NCBI RefSeq assembly: GCF_032918005.1
Contig: NZ_CP136628.1
Coordinates: 5,131,501 to 5,195,500 of the forward strand
Source of the DNA: Bradyrhizobium sp. NDS-1
Lineage (GTDB): Bacteria > Pseudomonadota > Alphaproteobacteria > Rhizobiales > Xanthobacteraceae
DNA length: 64,000 nt
Reading direction: 5' to 3'
Shown here: one piece after another, positions 19,425 to 28,354 of the stretch
Layout: the number at the start of each line of letters is the position of its first letter
How positions within the stretch are numbered: the first letter of the stretch is position 1
Notes under the pieces: model-generated
Seen by the model: the letters and a program-made list of their open reading frames with translations, nothing else
Told to the model about the DNA's origin: nothing
Database searches by the model: none
Program-made: the position numbers and the translations under genes

Positions 19425-20003
19425 TCAAGCGGCAGCGGCGTCTCGAACCTGTTTCGCCGCGGCATCCAGAACGGCCTGAGCCAGATCAGGATCGTTGATC
19501 GTGCGCGATAGCGTCACCGCGCCGACCATCGTCGCGAGAATGGCCATGGCCTTGCTGCGGGAGGCCTCGTCGCCAGCTCCGCCGAGAAAGCGGTCGAGCA
19601 CGTCGAGATGCGCTTTGATTCCTGCTTCGAATTCCGCCTTCACCTCGGGGCCCTGTCGGGCGGCATCCGAGCCGAGGGCCACGATCGGGCAGCCGTCCAT
19701 CTTCTCTCCGCGATGATCGCCGCTGAGGTAAAACCCGATCACTGCGCCGAGTGGATCGTCAGGATGTGCCGCGGCCGCGTCCGACCATCGGCCGGATGCG
19801 CTTTCCAATGCGCGCCTGGACGCCTCCACCGCCAGATCCTCTTTTGATGCGAACTGCTTGTAGAAGGCGCCTTGGGTCAGCCCGGCCCCCTTCATCAGAT
19901 CCTTGAGGCCGATGCCATCAAAGCCGCGCTCCCTGAAAAGGCGGCTGGCCACATTGATCACGGTTTGGCGGTTCTCAGCCGCCTGTGTGCGACTCACTCG
20001 CAT
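19425..20003 (-). CDS. TetR/AcrR-family regulator, probable repressor of the adjacent RND pump
   Basis: A 192-residue protein. Its N-terminal helix-turn-helix (VASRLFRERGFDGIGLKDLMKGAGLTQGAFYKQFASKEDL) is typical of TetR. The C-terminal ligand domain contains MDGCPIVALGSDAAR, a pattern of the subgroup often found beside SDR and efflux genes. It is divergent from the RND operon across a short AT-rich gap holding two similar 25-bp elements, so it probably controls both directions. GGAG lies before the ATG. Confidence 0.87.
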   Translation of the reverse strand: MRVSRTQAAENRQTVINVASRLFRERGFDGIGLKDLMKGAGLTQGAFYKQFASKEDLAVEASRRALESASGRWSDAAAAHPDDPLGAVIGFYLSGDHRGEKMDGCPIVALGSDAARQGPEVKAEFEAGIKAHLDVLDRFLGGAGDEASRSKAMAILATMVGAVTLSRTINDPDLAQAVLDAAAKQVRDAAAA

Positions 20004-20042
20004 CGTGGATCTCCATTGGATTTCGTACGACCTCTATATCCA

Positions 20043-20067
20043 ATTTAGAGTTCATTTGCAATCTATC
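20043..20067 (+). promoter_or_regulatory. Operator-like repeat, copy 1 (TetR side)
   Basis: This 25-bp element contains TTTAGAGTTCATTTG and ends AATCTATC. About 19 of its 25 positions match a second copy in the same orientation at 20165. It lies 40 bases upstream of the TetR start, inside the divergent control region. It is probably an operator of that regulator. Confidence 0.5.
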
Positions 20068-20164
20068 AATCCAAATCCAGGTGTCTAAACACCGATATCC
20101 GGCACCAGGGATCACGCTGCCGTTATCGCTTGAACTTTTAGATTGTGATCGAAATCTAATTTAG

Positions 20165-20189
20165 ATATAGAGTTCGTATGAAATCTAAT
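20165..20189 (+). promoter_or_regulatory. Operator-like repeat, copy 2 (RND side)
   Basis: The second copy of the 25-bp element (TATAGAGTTCGTATG, then AATCTAAT) ends 18 bases before the start of the RND adaptor gene. Nearby, GAAATCTAATT occurs twice (20151-20161 and 20180-20190), and TTAGATT at 20139-20145 faces AATCTAA at 20154-20160 as an inverted pair. The cluster suggests a multi-site TetR operator. Confidence 0.5.
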
Positions 20190-20207
20190 TCTCGAAAGGA
20201 GACGGTC

Positions 20208-21311
20208 ATGAAAAGGGGTCTTGCGGTGCTCGCGGGTATTCTGGTCCCAGCTGGGGTGGCAACCTTCATTGCTCTCGCGATTCCCTCCCATGAAGCCTCC
20301 GCGGTCGTTGACCCCAGGCAGGAGGCCCCGATGGTCCGTCTCGTCACGGCCGCGCGGGTCAGCGGATCCGAACGAGGGTTTACCGGCACGATCGGCGCGC
20401 GCGTGGAGAGCAATCTCGGTTTTCGCGTCGCCGGTAAGATCGTCGAACGGCTCGTGAATGTCGGTGAGCAGGTCAAATCCGGGCAGCCCTTGATGCGGAT
20501 CGACGAAACCGACCTGCGCCTCGCGGTCACAGCGAAGCGCAATGCGGTCGCCGCGGCGCGTGCAGTTGTCGTTCAGACCGACGCCGACGAGCGGCGCTAC
20601 GCCAACTTGGTGAGCGACGGATGGACTTCGAAGCAGCGCTACGAACAGGCGAAGGCCGCATCGGACACCGCCAAAGCGCAGCTTGCCGCGGCGGAAGCCG
20701 ACGCAGAGGTTGCGGAGAACCAGGCGACCTATTCGGTCCTGGTGGCGGATGCGAACGGAACGGTCACCCAGACGCTTGGCGAGCCGGGGCAAGTCGTCGC
20801 CGCCGGCCAGGCGGTGGTTCGGCTGGCACAGTCCGGTCCTCGCGAAGCTGTGGTCGCGCTTCCCGAAACGATCCGGCCGGCGATTGGTTCGCTTGCCGAT
20901 GCAAGCCTCTATGGGAGCGATGGGCGCCGCCACAGCGCGCATCTGCGCCAGTTGTCGGATTCCGCAGATCCCCAGACCCGCACCTATGAGGCCCGCTACG
21001 TGCTCGATGGTGAGGCTGCGGCGGCACCGCTCGGCGCAACGGTCACTATTCGGCTTGCAAGCCAGGATCATCAGCCGGAGGTTCAGGTGCCGCTAGGAGC
21101 CGTGCTCGATGACGGCCGAACGACCGGCGTTTGGGTCTTCGACAGCGCGACCTCAACCGTTCGCCTGCAGCCCGTCAAGCTTCTGCGTGTGACCAGCGAA
21201 ACGGCCGTTATCTCCGGATCGAAGTCCGGTGACCAGATTGTTTCCCTCGGCGCACATCTTCTGCACGAGGGCGCCCGCGTCAGGACCGCGCCGGAAAACA
21301 GGAGCAACTGA
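20208..21311 (+). CDS. RND efflux periplasmic adaptor (membrane fusion protein)
   Basis: About 367 residues. An N-terminal hydrophobic segment (GLAVLAGILVPAGVATFIALAI) acts as signal or anchor. The lipoyl/barrel-sandwich halves are seen as GARVESNLGFRVAGKIVERLVNVGEQVKSGQPLMRID and ANGTVTQTLGEPGQVVAAGQ around an Ala-rich coiled-coil hairpin, then beta-barrel and membrane-proximal domains. It bridges the inner-membrane pump to an outer-membrane channel. The start at 20208 follows AAAGGAG; an earlier ATG at 20178 lies within the operator repeat. The stop overlaps the pump start by one base. Confidence 0.92.
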   Translation: MKRGLAVLAGILVPAGVATFIALAIPSHEASAVVDPRQEAPMVRLVTAARVSGSERGFTGTIGARVESNLGFRVAGKIVERLVNVGEQVKSGQPLMRIDETDLRLAVTAKRNAVAAARAVVVQTDADERRYANLVSDGWTSKQRYEQAKAASDTAKAQLAAAEADAEVAENQATYSVLVADANGTVTQTLGEPGQVVAAGQAVVRLAQSGPREAVVALPETIRPAIGSLADASLYGSDGRRHSAHLRQLSDSADPQTRTYEARYVLDGEAAAAPLGATVTIRLASQDHQPEVQVPLGAVLDDGRTTGVWVFDSATSTVRLQPVKLLRVTSETAVISGSKSGDQIVSLGAHLLHEGARVRTAPENRSN

Positions 21312-24300
21312 TGAGCTTCAATCTCTCCGCCCTCGCCGTTCGCGAACGCGCCGTCACCCTGTTCTTCATCCTCTTGCTGGCAGCCGCCGGCGCCTATGCC
21401 TTCTTCATGCTCGGGCGGGCCGAGGATCCGTCCTTCACCATCAAGACCCTGACGGTCACGACGGTCTGGCCGGGCGCGACGGCACGCGAGATGCAGGATC
21501 AGGTCGCCGAGCCCCTGGAGAAGCGAATTCAGGAACTGACCTGGTATGACCGGGTGGAGACGACGACGCGGCCCGGCTATGCCTACATGACGGTGACGCT
21601 GAAGGACAGCACGCCGCCATCGAGCGTGCAGGAAGAGTTCTATCAAGCCCGCAAGAAGCTGGGAGATGAAGCCCGCAAGCTGCCCTCCGGCGTGCTCGGC
21701 CCCTTCGTCAACGACGAATATTCGGACGTGAGCTTCGCCCTTTACGCGCTCAAGGCCAAGGGCATGCCGATGCGCGAGCTCGCCAGGCAAGCCGAGACCA
21801 TCCGTCAGGACCTCCTGCACGTGCCCGGCGTCAAGAAAATCAACATCCTCGGCGAGCGTCCCGAACAGATCTTCGTCGAATTTTCCTATGCCAAGCTGGC
21901 AACCCTCGGCGTATCAGCAACGGATATCGTTGCCGCTTTGCAGCGGCAGAACACGTTGACACCGGCAGGCTCCATTGACACCAAGGGGCCGCAGGTCTTC
22001 ATCAGGGTCGATGGCGCTTACGACAGCGTCCAGGCGATTGCCGACACGCCGATTGTCGCGGCCGGGCGGACGCTGAAGCTTTCCGACATTGCCGAGGTCC
22101 GCCGCGGCTACGAGGATCCGCCCACCTACATCATCAGGCACCAGGGTGAGCCTACCATCATGCTCGCAGCGGTGATGCAGGAGGGCTGGAATGGTCTGGC
22201 GCTTGGCAAGGCGCTGGAGGAACGGTCCGCAGCCATCGCCGGGACACTGCCGCTCGGGATGAGCCTGGCCAAGGTCAGCGACCAGGCCGTCAACATCACC
22301 TCGGCGGTCGACGAATTCATGATGAAATTTGCGATGGCGCTCGGCGTGGTGCTGCTGGTAAGCCTGCTGAGCCTCGGCTGGCGTGTCGGCATCGTCGTGG
22401 CGGCGGCAGTGCCCCTGACGCTCGCCGTCGTATTCCTCATCATGCTGGAAACCGGCCGGTTCTTCGACCGCATCACGCTCGGCGCCCTCATCCTGGCGCT
22501 CGGTCTCCTCGTTGACGACGCCATCATCGCGATCGAGGTCATGGTGGTGAAAATGGAAGAGGGCATGGACCGCATCTCGGCGGCGGCCTATGCGTGGAGC
22601 CACACCGCGGCGCCGATGCTATCTGGAACGCTCGTGACGATCGCGGGCTTCCTGCCGGTGGGTTTTGCGCGCTCGACGGCCGGCGAATACGCCGGAAACA
22701 TCTTCTGGGTCGTGGGATTCGCCCTCATCGTCTCCTGGATCGTCGCGGTGATCTTCACCCCGTATCTTGGCGTCAAGATGCTGCCGGCGATCAAGCCGGT
22801 CGAGGGCGGCCACCATGCAATTTACGGCACGCCCAACTATCGGCGCTTGCGAGGTCTCATCACCCTCGCCGTCCGCCACAAATTCCTGACCTGCAGCATC
22901 GTCGCCGTCGCCTTCGCACTTTCCATCGTCGGCATGAGTGGCGTCAAGCAGCAGTTCTTCCCGACCTCGGATCGCCCGGAAGTGCTTGTGGAGGTTCGCC
23001 TGCCGGAAGGCACCAGCATCGAGACGACGACGGCCACCGTCGAGAAGCTCGAGCATTGGTTGCACGATCAACCCGAGGCCAAGATCGTCACGAGCTATGT
23101 CGGTCAGGGTGCGCCCCGCTTCTTCTTCGCGATGGCGCCCGAGCTGCCCGATCCGGCCTTCGCAAAGATCGTCGTCCTGACGCCTGACGCAGAGGCGCGC
23201 GAGGCTTTGAAGCACCGGCTCCGACAGACCCTGTCACAGGGCCTCGCACCCGAGGCCAATGTGCGCGTCACCCAACTCGTGTTCGGACCTTACACGCCCT
23301 TCCCGGTGGAGTTCCGGATCATGGGACCGGATCCCGCTCAATTGTATGCCATCTCTCAGAAGGCTCTCGAAGTCATGCGTGGCGTTCATGACGCACGGCA
23401 GGCAAATCGGGATTGGGGCGATCGCACGCCCGTGCTCCGCTTCATCCCGGATCAGGATCGGCTGAACCTGATCGGCCTTTCGCCGGCCGAGGTCGGCCGT
23501 CAACTCCAGTTCCTGCTCACCGGCATCGCCGTGACACAGGTTCGCGAGGACATCCGCAATGTCCCCATCGTGGCGCGTAGCGCTGGCGGCGAACGGCTGG
23601 ATCCGTCGCGTCTGGCGGATTTCTCATTGATGAGCAGGGACGGCCGCGCGATTCCGCTCGACCAGGTCGGCCATTCCGAAATCCGGCTCGAAGAGCCGAT
23701 CATGAAGCGGCGCGATCGCACGCCGGTCGTCACAATTCGTTCTGATATCAATGAGGCGACCCAACCTCCGGAGGTCTCCAAGGAAATCAGGACGGCCCTC
23801 CAGCCCCTGATCGCCTCCCTTCCCGCCGGGTATCGTATCGAGCTGGGCGGATCGATCGAGGAGGCAACCAAGGCCAACGACGCGCTCGCGACGATCTTTC
23901 CGGCCATGATTGCCGCCATGCTGATCGTCATCATGCTGCAGGTGCGATCCTTCTCGATGATGGCCATGGTCGTTCTGACGGGACCGCTCGGCCTCGTCGG
24001 CGTCGTGCCGGCACTGCTCCTCTTCAACCAGCCGTTCGGATTCAACGCGATCCTAGGCCTGATCGGACTGGCCGGCATCCTGATGCGCAACACTCTGATC
24101 CTGACCGAACAGATCAAGGAAAACCTTGCCGCCGGACTTGACGACTATCACGCCGTCATCGAGGCCACCGTGCAACGCACCAGGCCCGTGATCCTCACGG
24201 CGCTTGCTGCGGTGCTGGCCTTCATCCCGCTCACGCACTCCGTCTTCTGGGGATCGATGGCTTACACGCTGATCGGCGGCACCGCAGTCGGAACGGTGCT

Positions 24301-24421
24301 GATCCTGCTGTTCCTCCCGGCGCTCTATGCCGCGTGGTTCCGAGTCAAGCCGACCGCTGACGGGACGCATGCGGGAACGACGGAAGAGGCGCATGCACAA
24401 CCGGCAATGGCTGCCGAATAG
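21311..24421 (+). CDS. RND-family efflux pump inner-membrane subunit
   Basis: A 1,036-residue transporter of the AcrB/MexF superfamily, of normal length with twelve expected membrane helices and two large periplasmic loops. The first helix follows ALAVRERAVTLFFILLLAA. The proton-relay acidic pair is in LLVDDAIIAIEVM in helix 4. Repeated pseudo-symmetric motifs appear in the second half (GIAVTQVREDIRNVPIV, LIGLAGILMRNTLI). It exports unknown toxic compounds with the adaptor encoded just upstream. No TolC-like outer-membrane gene is nearby, so a shared channel must be used. The TetR regulator next door suggests induction by substrate. Confidence 0.95.
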   Translation: MSFNLSALAVRERAVTLFFILLLAAAGAYAFFMLGRAEDPSFTIKTLTVTTVWPGATAREMQDQVAEPLEKRIQELTWYDRVETTTRPGYAYMTVTLKDSTPPSSVQEEFYQARKKLGDEARKLPSGVLGPFVNDEYSDVSFALYALKAKGMPMRELARQAETIRQDLLHVPGVKKINILGERPEQIFVEFSYAKLATLGVSATDIVAALQRQNTLTPAGSIDTKGPQVFIRVDGAYDSVQAIADTPIVAAGRTLKLSDIAEVRRGYEDPPTYIIRHQGEPTIMLAAVMQEGWNGLALGKALEERSAAIAGTLPLGMSLAKVSDQAVNITSAVDEFMMKFAMALGVVLLVSLLSLGWRVGIVVAAAVPLTLAVVFLIMLETGRFFDRITLGALILALGLLVDDAIIAIEVMVVKMEEGMDRISAAAYAWSHTAAPMLSGTLVTIAGFLPVGFARSTAGEYAGNIFWVVGFALIVSWIVAVIFTPYLGVKMLPAIKPVEGGHHAIYGTPNYRRLRGLITLAVRHKFLTCSIVAVAFALSIVGMSGVKQQFFPTSDRPEVLVEVRLPEGTSIETTTATVEKLEHWLHDQPEAKIVTSYVGQGAPRFFFAMAPELPDPAFAKIVVLTPDAEAREALKHRLRQTLSQGLAPEANVRVTQLVFGPYTPFPVEFRIMGPDPAQLYAISQKALEVMRGVHDARQANRDWGDRTPVLRFIPDQDRLNLIGLSPAEVGRQLQFLLTGIAVTQVREDIRNVPIVARSAGGERLDPSRLADFSLMSRDGRAIPLDQVGHSEIRLEEPIMKRRDRTPVVTIRSDINEATQPPEVSKEIRTALQPLIASLPAGYRIELGGSIEEATKANDALATIFPAMIAAMLIVIMLQVRSFSMMAMVVLTGPLGLVGVVPALLLFNQPFGFNAILGLIGLAGILMRNTLILTEQIKENLAAGLDDYHAVIEATVQRTRPVILTALAAVLAFIPLTHSVFWGSMAYTLIGGTAVGTVLILLFLPALYAAWFRVKPTADGTHAGTTEEAHAQPAMAAE

Positions 24422-24448
24422 ATGACGGCTCGAGCGCAGGAGACCATA

Positions 24449-24691
24449 TTGAGCAAGCTCTTCACTCTCCTCTCGATTGTCTTCGCCGGCTTGGCTGGCG
24501 CAGACTACTTGAGCGTTGCACCGGCGGCTTCAACAAACGCCTACGGATACTGTCTTCAAGACCATTCCTCCGACACGCCGAAATGCAGCTTCGATACACT
24601 CGAGCAGTGCATCATCCTCATTTCCGGTCGCGGTGGGAGCTGCGCTCGCCACCCGTGGCCATCCGAGGGATCCGCCATGGCGGCGGACTGA
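24449..24691 (+). CDS. DUF3551-family small secreted protein
   Basis: A small protein with a signal-peptide-like start (SKLFTLLSIVFAGLAGADYLSVAPAAST), then the DUF3551 pattern: a first Cys in YGYCLQ, C-S-F-D-T-L-E-Q-C, and G-R-G-G-S-C followed by HPWP. These proteins are common and of unknown function in Bradyrhizobium. A TTG at 24449 preceded by AGGAG gives the cleaner signal peptide. An ATG at 24422 directly abutting the RND stop is the alternative start. It may be co-transcribed with the pump. Confidence 0.72.
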   Translation: MSKLFTLLSIVFAGLAGADYLSVAPAASTNAYGYCLQDHSSDTPKCSFDTLEQCIILISGRGGSCARHPWPSEGSAMAAD

Positions 24692-24804
24692 ACCAAAGGC
24701 TGTCCGCCATATTTTGGTCGAGCCGGGCTTCGCCGAGGCGGAGCTCGGCTCGCAACCACATGACTGGCCTCGATCCGGCGCCAGAAAAGATGGCCGTTGC
24801 GCCC

Positions 24805-24829
24805 AGTCACTATTAATACTAAAGTGACT
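24805..24829. promoter_or_regulatory. Palindromic operator shared with the 38.9-kb molybdenum hydroxylase promoter
   Basis: A perfect inverted repeat AGTCACT-N11-AGTGACT with an AT-only spacer apart from one C. It ends 30 bases before the alcohol dehydrogenase start. The same arms with the same 11-base spacing and a similar spacer occur at 38864-38888, beside an HxlR regulator gene. It is probably that regulator's binding site. Confidence 0.75.
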
Positions 24830-24858
24830 TACATCAACAAACAATCCAGGGGAAACGA

Positions 24859-26019
24859 ATGCGCAAGGTTGGGATACACCACTTTCCCGAAATCGATCGT
24901 GTAGTCTACGGCAAGCCTGCAGCTGAGGCCTTGAATGATGAAGCCGTGCGGCTGAATGCCAACCGCGTTTTCCTCCTGGTCAGCCGTACCTTGAATACGA
25001 AGACCGACGAGATCGAAAAGATTCGCCGCGCGCTCGGCAACAAGCATGTGGCGACCTTCGACGGAATTGCGCAGCACACGACCCGAAAACAAGCTGCTGA
25101 AGTCGCGTGTCAAGCGAACGACGCTCAAGCTGATCTGATCGTTGCCGTCGGTGGAGGTTCTGCCGTCGACCTCGCGAAGATCGTCATCATGGCCATGGAA
25201 CATGATATCCGCGATGAGGCAGGTTTCGACCCGTTCGTTATGGGTCCCGGCGTGCCCTTCTCTCCATTCCGCGCGCCCAAGGTGCGGCAGATCGCAGTGC
25301 CATCGACGCTGAATGGCGGCGAATACAATGCCGGAGCGCTCGTCACGGACGAGCGCACCAAGCTGAAGCAGATATTCTTCCACCCGCAGATGTCACCCGT
25401 GGCAGTCATCCTTGATCCCGACCTGAGCCTCAATACGCCTATGAATCTGTGGATGGGATCCGGGACACGCTCGATGGATCACGGCATCGAAGCCCTGTGC
25501 TCGCCGGCTGGCACGCCATTGGCGGATGAAGTGGTCTTGGCGGGCATCCGTCTTTTGCGCGAGGGCATGCTCCGCACTCTGCAGCATCCGGATGATCTGG
25601 AAGCGCGACGCCAATCGCAACAAGGCTCGTGGCTCGCCGCTTTCGGTCTGCAGGCACGCGTTCCGATGGGGGCAAGCCACGGGATCGGACACGTGCTTGG
25701 CGGCACTTTCGATGTTCCTCACTATTACTGCACGCCCGTCATCATGCCGAGCCTGCTTCGGTACAACAAAGCCTTTACGGAGGATGCGCAGAAGCGCTTG
25801 GCGGCAGCTCTCGGCAGCCCCGATATGGAAGCTGGAGATGCTTTCGCCGGCTTCGTCAAAGCCCTCGGACTACCTACTCGTCTGGCCGACGTCGGCGTCG
25901 GCGAGGACAAGTTCGAGAAGATCAGCAAGATTGCGATCAATCACCGCTTCGTTCAAGCCAATCCGCGCCCGTTCAAGAGCGAAGCGGATATCGTCGATCT
26001 GCTGCGAATGGCCGCTTGA
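24859..26019 (+). CDS. Iron-containing (group III) alcohol dehydrogenase, maleylacetate-reductase-like
   Basis: A 386-residue protein. The N-terminal Rossmann half has the GGGSAVDLAK nucleotide motif near residue 98. The C-terminal helical half carries metal ligands: His in SMDHGIEAL, and the pair in GASHGIGHVLGGTFDVPH. The family oxidises alcohols or reduces aldehydes and maleylacetate with NAD(P). The substrate here is unknown. CAGGGG precedes the ATG. Its promoter holds the AGTCACT palindrome also found before the molybdenum hydroxylase 14 kb away, so an alcohol-to-aldehyde-to-acid route is plausible. Confidence 0.85.
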   Translation: MRKVGIHHFPEIDRVVYGKPAAEALNDEAVRLNANRVFLLVSRTLNTKTDEIEKIRRALGNKHVATFDGIAQHTTRKQAAEVACQANDAQADLIVAVGGGSAVDLAKIVIMAMEHDIRDEAGFDPFVMGPGVPFSPFRAPKVRQIAVPSTLNGGEYNAGALVTDERTKLKQIFFHPQMSPVAVILDPDLSLNTPMNLWMGSGTRSMDHGIEALCSPAGTPLADEVVLAGIRLLREGMLRTLQHPDDLEARRQSQQGSWLAAFGLQARVPMGASHGIGHVLGGTFDVPHYYCTPVIMPSLLRYNKAFTEDAQKRLAAALGSPDMEAGDAFAGFVKALGLPTRLADVGVGEDKFEKISKIAINHRFVQANPRPFKSEADIVDLLRMAA

Positions 26020-26151
26020 CTGAACCGGTTTGCGCGATCCATGGGGCCGCGGTGCGTGCGGTCGGCAGAGGATCGGCGGGAGCCAGTTTGATGCAGGCCC
26101 TTTGCAGACAGCGTTCACGTATCTTCGAGCCACTCTTGATACGGAGTGAAG

Positions 26152-27030
26152 ATGACTGCTCTCGCTGATTTATTCCCCGGCTTTGCGTCGGTGAATGCCG
26201 AAACAAGTTCGGGTCGCATCTTTGCGCGCGTTGGCGGCAAGGGGCCGCCGCTTCTCCTGTTGCATGGATTTCCTCAAACCCATGCGATGTGGCATCATTT
26301 GGCGCCGGCGCTCGCCGAACGGTTTTCGCTCGTCATCGCCGACCTTCCAGGATACGGCGCATCCGACGTTCCCACGACTGATGCAAACCATACTCCCTAC
26401 ACGAAACGGGCAATGGCCCGAACGATGGTCGAGGTGATGGAAAGTCTCGGCCACTCTCGTTTCTCCTTGGCCGGCCATGACCGGGGAGGACGTGTCGGCT
26501 ATCGTTTGGCGCTCGATCATCCGGAACGACTTTCGCGGCTCGTCGTCCTCGACATTTTGCCTACTTACAATTACTGGACGAATCTAAGCCGTCTTTCGGC
26601 GCTTCGCATCTATCATTGGACGTTTCTGGCTCAGCCCCATCCTTTACCCGAAACGCTGATCTCGCGAGACCCAGACGGATTCTTCGGCCCGGTGTTCGCG
26701 GAGGGTTTCGATCCCAGGGCCGTGGAACACTACCTAAGCGCGTTGCGCGATCCCGAGCGCGTGCATGGGCTTTGCGAAGACTACCGAGCCGGCGCCTATG
26801 CGGACTTCGAGCATGACAAGAGCGATCTTGATGCCGGTCGAAAGATCACGATGCCCCTTCATGTGATCTGGGGAAGCCGAGGTATCGCCGCGGCGGGCGC
26901 TCAGCCGCTGATCATTTGGAGCCATTGGGCAAAGCAGGTCACAGGAGAAGCAGTCGAGGCCGGTCACTTCCTGTGCGAGGAAGCTCACGACGCCACGCAG
27001 AGAGCTATCCTGAAGTTCCTTGCGGGTTAA
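26152..27030 (+). CDS. Haloacetate (fluoroacetate) dehalogenase-like alpha/beta hydrolase
   Basis: About 292 residues. Motifs closely follow the characterised Rhodopseudomonas palustris fluoroacetate dehalogenase: [22 protein letters not shown], nucleophile Asp with its Arg in GHDRGGR, the supporting Asp in VLDILPTY, the fluoride-binding His-Trp in [10 protein letters not shown], the Tyr in [15 protein letters not shown] and the catalytic His in AGHFLCEEA. All recalled active-site residues are present, so C-F or C-Cl hydrolysis of haloacetate is credible. The ATG at 26152 has GGAG upstream; a GTG two codons earlier is in frame. Its stop directly abuts the stop of the convergent flavoenzyme gene. 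Confidence 0.85.
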   Translation: MTALADLFPGFASVNAETSSGRIFARVGGKGPPLLLLHGFPQTHAMWHHLAPALAERFSLVIADLPGYGASDVPTTDANHTPYTKRAMARTMVEVMESLGHSRFSLAGHDRGGRVGYRLALDHPERLSRLVVLDILPTYNYWTNLSRLSALRIYHWTFLAQPHPLPETLISRDPDGFFGPVFAEGFDPRAVEHYLSALRDPERVHGLCEDYRAGAYADFEHDKSDLDAGRKITMPLHVIWGSRGIAAAGAQPLIIWSHWAKQVTGEAVEAGHFLCEEAHDATQRAILKFLAG

Positions 27031-28194
27031 TCAGCGAACCGCCAGCAGCGCGGACGGTTGAAGATCGGCGATTCGAGGGTATCCATCGACGGCCATCAGC
27101 AAGTCCGCCTCCGCCAAAATGCATCGCAGCACGTGAACGATCCCGTCGACTCCATCAAGCGCGAGTCCGTAGGCATACGGTCGGCCGATTCCGACGGCCG
27201 TCGCGCCCAGAGCCAACGCTTTAACAACATCCGTGCCTGATCGTATCCCAGAGTCGAACAGAACGGGCGTGTCGCCGGAGGCCCTGACAATGCCGGGCAG
27301 CAGATCCACCGCCGCAATGCCGCCGTTTGCCTGGCGGCCGCCGTGGTTGGAGCAAAAGATGCCGTCGACCCCCGCATCGATCGCACGCCGGGCATCATCA
27401 GGGTGGCAGATGCCTTTGAGCACGAGGGGAAGCTTGGTCAGGGAACGCAACCAGGGAAGATCGTTCCAAGTCAGAGGATTTCCGAAGATTTTCCCCCATT
27501 GCATGATTGCGGCCGGAAGATCTTCCTCGGGAGGCTTCTGCAGCCTGCCGCGAAACACGGGATCCGAAAAATAGTTGCTAAGAACGTCCCCGTGAAACTG
27601 AGGGAAATTCGCCAGGTCGAGGTCCCGCGGGCGCCACCCGGTGATCCATGTATCCAAAGTGACCACGAGCGCCTTGAATCCTGCCGCCTCGGCCCTACGG
27701 ACCAGGCTCTCCGCAACTTCCCGATCGGTGGGCGTATAGAGCTGAAAGAAACCCGGCGTATCTCCGAATTCGGCGGCCACCGTCTCAAGGGGATCGATGC
27801 TGAAGGTCGACGCCATCATCGGCACGCCGGCCTTATGCGCGGCCTTCGCGGTCGCAATGTCACCGTGCATGTCTTGCGAGCATAATCCGATGACGCCGAT
27901 TGGACTCAAGAAGAGCGGAGTAGGAAACCGCATCCCGAACAGATCGATTGACAGGTCTCGCTTCGCAGCACCAACCAGCATGCGAGGCATCAAACCCCAT
28001 TGCTCAAATGCCGAGACATTGACGTTCTGCGTATGCTCGTTGCCGCAGCCGCCGGCTACATAGGCCACGAGCCCGGGAGCCATCGCCGCATGCGCGCGGG
28101 CCTCCAATTCGCGGAAGCCGACCGGCAGTTTCGGCAGCTTGCCGCCGAGACCGCCGAAATAGATTTCGGTCTGATAGTCGCCGTAGTGACCCAA
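27031..28194 (-). CDS. FMN-dependent alpha-hydroxy-acid oxidase, lactate 2-monooxygenase-like
   Basis: About 387 residues. It aligns along its length with mycobacterial lactate 2-monooxygenase as I recall it: GDYQTEIYFGGLGG, YVAGGCGNEHTQNVN, PRMLVGAA, ITGWRPRDLDLANFP, LVLKGICHPDDARRAIDAGVDGIFCSNHGGRQ, SGIRSGTDVVKALALGA and GRPYAYG. The catalytic His of SNHGGRQ and the FMN and Arg residues are present. It oxidises 2-hydroxy acids; the true substrate and monooxygenase versus oxidase activity are not certain. A TTG at 28194 with GGGGGAG upstream matches the family N-terminus better than the GTG at 28209. Confidence 0.85.
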   Translation of the reverse strand: MGHYGDYQTEIYFGGLGGKLPKLPVGFRELEARAHAAMAPGLVAYVAGGCGNEHTQNVNVSAFEQWGLMPRMLVGAAKRDLSIDLFGMRFPTPLFLSPIGVIGLCSQDMHGDIATAKAAHKAGVPMMASTFSIDPLETVAAEFGDTPGFFQLYTPTDREVAESLVRRAEAAGFKALVVTLDTWITGWRPRDLDLANFPQFHGDVLSNYFSDPVFRGRLQKPPEEDLPAAIMQWGKIFGNPLTWNDLPWLRSLTKLPLVLKGICHPDDARRAIDAGVDGIFCSNHGGRQANGGIAAVDLLPGIVRASGDTPVLFDSGIRSGTDVVKALALGATAVGIGRPYAYGLALDGVDGIVHVLRCILAEADLLMAVDGYPRIADLQPSALLAVR

Positions 28195-28354
28195 CGAGTT
28201 CTCCCCCACTGTTGATCGGCGTGACGGCAGCCTGCGTGAACGGATCCCCTTCGGGCGACGCTCCCACGCGCTCGATTTTCCTTTCGCGCCCCACAGATGG
28301 GACGTCCGAACCGAATCTCGGTCGATCGCAAGAGCGGTACGACCTCCTGCTCTT

